A DNA stretch of 64,000 nt from Rubinisphaera margarita (GTDB lineage: Bacteria > Planctomycetota > Planctomycetia > Planctomycetales > Planctomycetaceae), in assembly GCF_022267515.1 (NCBI RefSeq), contig NZ_JAKFGB010000012.1, forward strand, positions 558,001 through 622,000. Direction: 5' to 3'. Positions 59,526-64,000 of this stretch are shown here, piece by piece; the stretch's first letter is position 1, and every line of letters starts with the position of its first letter. The notes under the pieces were generated by a model. That model did no database searches. It was not told the DNA's origin and worked only from the letters and a program-made list of their open reading frames with translations. The position numbers and the translations under genes were made by a program.

Positions 59526-60368
59526 ATGATGCCCGCAATTGGCTACGCCGTCCGCCGCGAAAACCGGTTTATTCTCTCGGATCCCAAGCTCAACGCAGCC
59601 GAGATTACCTTCGAACATGCCGATCTACCGCTGTGGACCAAGAGCTTCATCAATGGCGATGACATCGACTATGTCGCCATCCATGCGCTCAAGCTTTCAG
59701 TCGGCAGTCCTGATCCTCCCGGCAAGGCCTATCTCGATGCGCTCAAGGGCGTGGCCATCGAAAACAATGCGACGGCGATCAGCGATCATCTCGGGTTCAC
59801 CCGCGATGGCGAAGGCGGAGTCGAGATGGGACACTTCGCTCCGGTTCCGCTGACTCAACCCGCGCTCGACGTGGTTTGTCGCAATCTCGACTATGTTCAG
59901 AAGTACGTCGATCCATTCCCGTTTTACATCGAAACAATCGCCTACCTGTTCCAGCTCGAAGGCACAATGAGCGAGCCGGAGTTTCTGAAGAAGATGTTCC
60001 AGCGAACCGGCGTCGGCTGGCTGCTCGATGTCACGAATGTCTACGCCAACGGGCGGAACTTCGGGTTCGACCCCAAAGAGTTCGTGGAAGAAGTGATGCC
60101 GTACGCACCGCGGGTGCAGATGCACCTGGCCGGCGGCTTCTTCGACGAAGAACAGGGCCTCTACTTCGATACGCACTCCCAGCCCATTCCCGATGACGTC
60201 TGGGACCTTTACGAATACTCCCTGAAACTTGGGCAGGGAAAAGTCGATGCGGTCTTCATTGAACGCGATGCTGAGTTCCCCGGCGAAGAAGAATGGCGCC
60301 GCGAGCTTCACAAGATGTACGACCTCGCCGAAGGAACGTCGTCCAGTCAGGCGACCGTGAACAGCTGA
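59526..60368 (+). CDS. DUF692 multinuclear non-haem iron oxidase (MNIO)
   Basis: A 280-residue TIM-barrel enzyme of the family that modifies cysteines or backbone in RiPP precursors (as MbnB and TglH do). Family patterns: IHALKLSVGS, SDHLGF, FYIETIAYLF, WLLDVTNVYANG, MHLAGGF, FDTHSQPIPDDVW and VFIERDAEFP. Start ATG 59526 is chosen: GAAGGG is nine bases upstream and homologues start PAIGY. A longer frame from ATG 59409 (GGAG seven bases before) runs through the hairpin and cannot be excluded. It lies 203 bp after the poly-Cys gene. Confidence 0.9.
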   Translation: MMPAIGYAVRRENRFILSDPKLNAAEITFEHADLPLWTKSFINGDDIDYVAIHALKLSVGSPDPPGKAYLDALKGVAIENNATAISDHLGFTRDGEGGVEMGHFAPVPLTQPALDVVCRNLDYVQKYVDPFPFYIETIAYLFQLEGTMSEPEFLKKMFQRTGVGWLLDVTNVYANGRNFGFDPKEFVEEVMPYAPRVQMHLAGGFFDEEQGLYFDTHSQPIPDDVWDLYEYSLKLGQGKVDAVFIERDAEFPGEEEWRRELHKMYDLAEGTSSSQATVNS

Positions 60369-60431
60369 GTTCAGTCCCAGGACCTTGCATAGACTGATTG
60401 ATGTTTCCCCAGATCTTCCGCGGGTGCAACG

Positions 60432-61238
60432 ATGGCTTCCACCGAAAAGCAAACCGATTCGACAAGTCCACAGGAGTTGTCTCCCGAAGCAGCCGAGCTG
60501 CAGTATCGGGACATGATTCAGAAAGTGGCCCGGGCCATTGCCGGCAACCGGACCGACGATGTCCTTCCCTACCTCGGCAAGCAATACGAGGCGAAGCACG
60601 TCGAGATGTTTATCGACGGGAACTTCGATAAGCGGATCGATGTTCTGATTCGGCTGATGCCGTTCGTTTCGGAGGATGAGGACTTCCCGAACTTCGAAGA
60701 ACTGGCCGTCGAGTTCGCCGACTCACAACCGGTCGCCGCCTACGAAGGCAGTTCCGAAGAGTGCGACGCCATGCTGAAGTGGCTGGAAGAGACTCAGGAC
60801 CTGACTCCCGAACAGGAAGACACGATTTCCTGTCAGCGAGCCCGCTATGAAGTCGAACGGCTCGCACGAGAAAATCGCGGAGCGCACGTCCGGTTTCAGG
60901 AACTGGTCACCATCGCCCCGACGCTGCTGCCGCAACTCGACCGGGGGGATGATCTCACGGTTCATCTCAATCCGATCATCAGCTGGTCCTGTCTCAAGTC
61001 GCAGAAGTTCTTGGACGAAGGCGAGCAACCTCCCGTTTCGGTCCTTTATTATGCCGATGAAGAGGAAGTCCGGACGGCGATGTTCGAGCCGGAAGGCCAG
61101 ATGATTCTCGAGCGGCTCGCGAACATCCAGCCCTGCCCGTTTTCAACCTGGAGAACGATTTCCGACGACGCCGATGCCGCCCAACTTCGCGAATTCGTCA
61201 AGGGACTGGTCTCTCTCCGTTTGATCGCCTTCAGTTGA
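60432..61238 (+). CDS. Probable MNIO partner protein
   Basis: A 268-residue soluble protein of unclear family. Its N-terminal part (about 20-110) resembles the helical region of DUF2063-type partners that accompany MNIO enzymes. The C-terminal part (about 190-268) could be a winged-helix/leader-recognition domain. This assignment rests on position (63 bp after the enzyme, 13 bp before the transporter) and a rough pattern match only. Confidence 0.6.
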   Translation: MASTEKQTDSTSPQELSPEAAELQYRDMIQKVARAIAGNRTDDVLPYLGKQYEAKHVEMFIDGNFDKRIDVLIRLMPFVSEDEDFPNFEELAVEFADSQPVAAYEGSSEECDAMLKWLEETQDLTPEQEDTISCQRARYEVERLARENRGAHVRFQELVTIAPTLLPQLDRGDDLTVHLNPIISWSCLKSQKFLDEGEQPPVSVLYYADEEEVRTAMFEPEGQMILERLANIQPCPFSTWRTISDDADAAQLREFVKGLVSLRLIAFS

Positions 61239-61251
61239 ATCGAGCTTCGTG

Positions 61252-62148
61252 ATGGACGCCCCCGCCGCGGCTGCACTTCCAGACGCCGATTCTCCGCTCA
61301 CTCCCCCCTCCACCGTAACGGGCGAACTCTGGACGCTGCTTCAGCAGAATCGCGGGCCCGTCATTCTGGCCTACGTTCTGCTGATCGTCGAGAATCTGTT
61401 GAGGCTTTTGCAGCCATTTCTGCTCGGCCTGGCCGTGAACGATCTGCTCAGCGATTCCTATCGCGGCTTGTGGTGGTTCCTGCTCGGACATGCCGCTCAT
61501 ATGGCGACGCAGTTCTCCCGGCAGATGTACGACACCCGCGTCTATTCGCACATGTACGCGCAGCGGGTCACGCGGCTCGTCTGCACGCAACGGAAGGCCG
61601 ACATTCCGACGTCCCGCGTCGCGGCTCGCGCCTCGCTTTCGCGGCAGTTCATCACGTTCGTTGAACAGCAGGTTCCCCGCATGGTCACGGCTCTCTTCTC
61701 CGTGATCGGGGCCATCGCAATGCTGTTCTATTACGACTGGCGAATCGTGCTCGCCTGCCTCTGCATCGCATTTCCGGTTTTTGTCCTGAACGCGATCTAC
61801 AGTCGGAGTGTCAAAAAGGTCAGCCGGGATCTGCATGATCGCTGGGAGGACGAAGTCGATGTCATCGGTCAGGCGACCGATGAAAAGGTCGCCACACACT
61901 ACAACTCCATGACCCGCTGCTGGGTCCGCATGTCGGATCTGGAAGCCCGCACGACAGGACTGACCGAGCTGTTCGTCATGGGGCTGATGGCCTTCGCGCT
62001 TCTCGTCGTCTGCCGAATTCCGAACATTCTGGCGGGAGATATCTTCGCGGTTTTCCGATATCTGATGATGTTCGTCCAGGGCATCGATACGGTCCCCCGC
62101 CTCGTCGAACAATTCGCCCGCCTGAAAGACATCGTCCGACGCCTGTAA
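61252..62148 (+). CDS. ABC exporter membrane domain without ATPase
   Basis: A 298-residue protein with six predicted helices in the ABC_membrane (type I exporter) fold. Landmarks are LLRLLQPFLLGLAVNDLL, the amphipathic coupling region and the DDW-like FYYDWRIVLA. It ends after the last helix (LKDIVRRL), exactly where a nucleotide-binding domain would begin, and no ATPase gene follows. GTG 61249 is an alternative start. It is likely to handle the modified peptide, perhaps with an ATPase encoded elsewhere, or to act without one. Confidence 0.75.
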   Translation: MDAPAAAALPDADSPLTPPSTVTGELWTLLQQNRGPVILAYVLLIVENLLRLLQPFLLGLAVNDLLSDSYRGLWWFLLGHAAHMATQFSRQMYDTRVYSHMYAQRVTRLVCTQRKADIPTSRVAARASLSRQFITFVEQQVPRMVTALFSVIGAIAMLFYYDWRIVLACLCIAFPVFVLNAIYSRSVKKVSRDLHDRWEDEVDVIGQATDEKVATHYNSMTRCWVRMSDLEARTTGLTELFVMGLMAFALLVVCRIPNILAGDIFAVFRYLMMFVQGIDTVPRLVEQFARLKDIVRRL

Positions 62149-62261
62149 ATCTGTGCGGAAACGCGAGAGAAAACCTGAAAAACAGGGCTTCTGCGAGGTC
62201 GTTTCCCAAACCACCAAACGACTTGCAGCCCCCCGCCCGGATGACTATGATTCAGCCCACA

Positions 62262-62338
<77 letters not shown>

Positions 62339-62340
62339 AT

Positions 62341-62376
62341 AACGCAACCTGTTTCATGGAAACAGGTTGCGTTTTT
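62341..62376 (+). terminator. Strong intrinsic terminator after tRNA-Pro
   Basis: A perfect 15-bp stem, AACGCAACCTGTTTC (62341-62355) with GAAACAGGTTGCGTT (62359-62373), a three-base loop and a T-run. Confidence 0.95.
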
Positions 62377-62567
62377 CTTTGGCCTCTGCGGGATGGCTGG
62401 ATTTGCCCTCGGAGATACCTTTGGTGATACCTTTTTGTCGTTCTGTGGGACAAGATCAGTTGCACCCGTCGCAGCCGGAGCGACAGTTCGCCATAGCCTT
62501 CCCTGCTTCCAGAACCGTCCCGTCAGTACGCTGCTGCCGAAGACTAGCCCGGGCTCCAAAGGAGCTG
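62377..62567. other. Region between tRNA-Pro terminator and CRISPR array
   Basis: No gene is supported. It contains a near-direct repeat (GATACCTTTGGT GATACCTTTT). It is not AT-rich, so it does not look like a standard CRISPR leader. Confidence 0.4.
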
Positions 62568-64000
62568 GCTTCAATGGGGCCGGTCATGGTTAGACCGGAT
62601 GACGGTGGATACCATCCGGGCCGGACTGGCCACGGAGGCGCTTCAATGGGGCCGGTCATGGTTAGACCGGATGACTACAGCCCGCCCGTGTACCAGGCGC
62701 CGGTCTACTCGCTTCAATGGGGCCGGTCATGGTTAGACCGGATGACCAGGACCCGGTCGACGTACTCGTACCGCTGCCAGTCGCTTCAATGGGGCCGGTC
62801 ATGGTTAGACCGGATGACGTGGCTCTCAAGTCGTGCCTCAAGTGATAGAGTTACACGCTTCAATGGGGCCGGTCATGGTTAGACCGGATGACGGCGCGGG
62901 GGTGGAGTCGTGAGCGCGGGAATGATCGCTTCAATGGGGCCGGTCATGGTTAGACCGGATGACGCGGGGACCGGATTCGAACCGGCGACCTTCAGGGAAT
63001 GCTTCAATGGGGCCGGTCATGGTTAGACCGGATGACTCGCTCGAAACGTCTCTTTCCTCGGTTCGACTATTCGCTTCAATGGGGCCGGTCATGGTTAGAC
63101 CGGATGACAAGCCCTTGAGGAAGAAATCGCCATCTTCGTGGACAAGGCTTCAATGGGGCCGGTCATGGTTAGACCGGATGACCGATCGAACGAGCAGTCG
63201 ACGCGGTGATTCAGTCCATGCTTCAATGGGGCCGGTCATGGTTAGACCGGATGACCCGGTCTCTGACCTGCCGGGTAAGTTGTTCGACTGGCAGCTTCAA
63301 TGGGGCCGGTCATGGTTAGACCGGATGACGAGAATTTCACGCCATTTCGGCCACACGTTCAGAAGCTTCAATGGGGCCGGTCATGGTTAGACCGGATGAC
63401 TAGTCCTGATAATGCTGTGTGCGAGGTAGAGTGCGAGCTTCAATGGGGCCGGTCATGGTTAGACCGGATGACCAGATGACCCGCGTGGAAGAGCAGCCGG
63501 CGAGCTGCTTCAATGGGGCCGGTCATGGTTAGACCGGATGACGCATCGGCGATTGATGGTCGCGTCGACAATGTGGTCGGGCTTCAATGGGGCCGGTCAT
63601 GGTTAGACCGGATGACCGCAGGCGGTGAGCTTCAGCCATCTGCACAGTGAGTGCTTCAATGGGGCCGGTCATGGTTAGACCGGATGATTCACGGCTCACG
63701 GCTCACGGCTCACGGCTCACTCGGCTTCAATGGGGCCGGTCATGGTTAGACCGGATGACGTGCCCATCGGCGACATCGTGGTCTACACCGACGCGGCTTC
63801 AATGGGGCCGGTCATGGTTAGACCGGATGACGCGTCTGGCGTTTTGCATCGTCAATTGACCGTTTGCTTCAATGGGGCCGGTCATGGTTAGACCGGATGA
63901 CAACCCGGCGTTGGTCAGCTATCTTCCATAATTTCGTGCTTCAATGGGGCCGGTCATGGTTAGACCGGATGACCACGACGGGCACGTTTCGGGTGGTCGA
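62568..64000. CRISPR. CRISPR array, 20 repeats of 36 bp, 19 complete spacers, continues past the window
   Basis: Repeats begin GCTTCAATGGGGCC, have a CCGGTC/GACCGG stem around ATGGTTA and end GATGAC. Starts: 62568, 62640, 62711, 62783, 62857, 62928, 63001, 63073, 63147, 63220, 63294, 63365, 63437, 63507, 63581, 63653, 63724, 63796, 63866, 63938. Spacers are 34-38 bp. All repeats are identical except number 16, whose last base is T. The reverse complement ends ATTGAAGC, like crRNA 5' handles of several type I/III systems, so transcription is probably leftward with the leader beyond the right edge. No cas genes are in the window. Reading frames across the array are spurious. Confidence 0.98.

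Overview
The window looks like chromosomal DNA from a planctomycete. The evidence is the gene content: a stand-alone mraY, oleC/oleD next to the C1-pathway gene fhcC, a long MoxR/DUF58/BatA-type/von Willebrand block, large secreted propeller and TPR proteins, and an HPr/EIIA/HPF trio. The DNA is moderately GC-rich by eye. No rRNA, plasmid or prophage core genes were seen. The only RNA genes found are one tRNA-Pro and one candidate structured RNA.

Layout. 1-9.2 kb: a partial DUF116-polyprenyl synthase fusion, a membrane protein, mraY, then a leftward block oleD-oleC-fhcC, a CelD-like acyltransferase and a secreted cyclophilin. 9.2-15.4 kb: a terminator, a possible rod-shaped RNA, then vWA protein, an LspA fusion, an ArnT-like glycosyltransferase and PRPP synthetase. 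15.4-23.8 kb: sodA facing away from two ExbD genes, a giant FHA/propeller protein and a TPR/solute-binding-like protein. 23.8-30.7 kb: mostly leftward metabolic and regulatory genes (HIT, Pta/Ptb-like, enoyl-CoA hydratase, HPr, EIIA-Ntr, HPF, YceH) plus rightward glcD and a tiny lipoprotein. 31.0-47.2 kb: ten tightly packed rightward genes running from moxR to two HtrA-like proteins, the second of which has lost its catalytic Ser and Asp. 47.4-49.4 kb: uvrB.

49.5-58.9 kb is a leftward, overlapping array. It joins ergothioneine synthesis (egtB, egtD) to the four-gene ligase-associated DNA repair cluster (Exo, ATP-dependent ligase, Lhr-core helicase, metallophosphoesterase PdeM) and ends with a secreted alpha/beta hydrolase.

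The most exciting region is 59.1-62.1 kb, divergent from egtB. An easily missed 58-codon gene encodes a peptide whose C-terminal half has a cysteine at every third residue (11 Cys in 28 residues). It is followed by a perfect attenuator-like hairpin, a DUF692/MNIO enzyme, a probable partner protein, and an ABC-exporter membrane domain without an ATPase. This reads as a RiPP (ribosomally made, modified peptide) pathway with an unusual periodic poly-Cys core.

The right end holds tRNA-Pro(GGG), a strong terminator and a CRISPR array (20 repeats, 19 complete spacers, running off the window) with no cas genes in view. One spacer looks like the T-arm side of a tRNA gene and another is a 7-bp tandem repeat.
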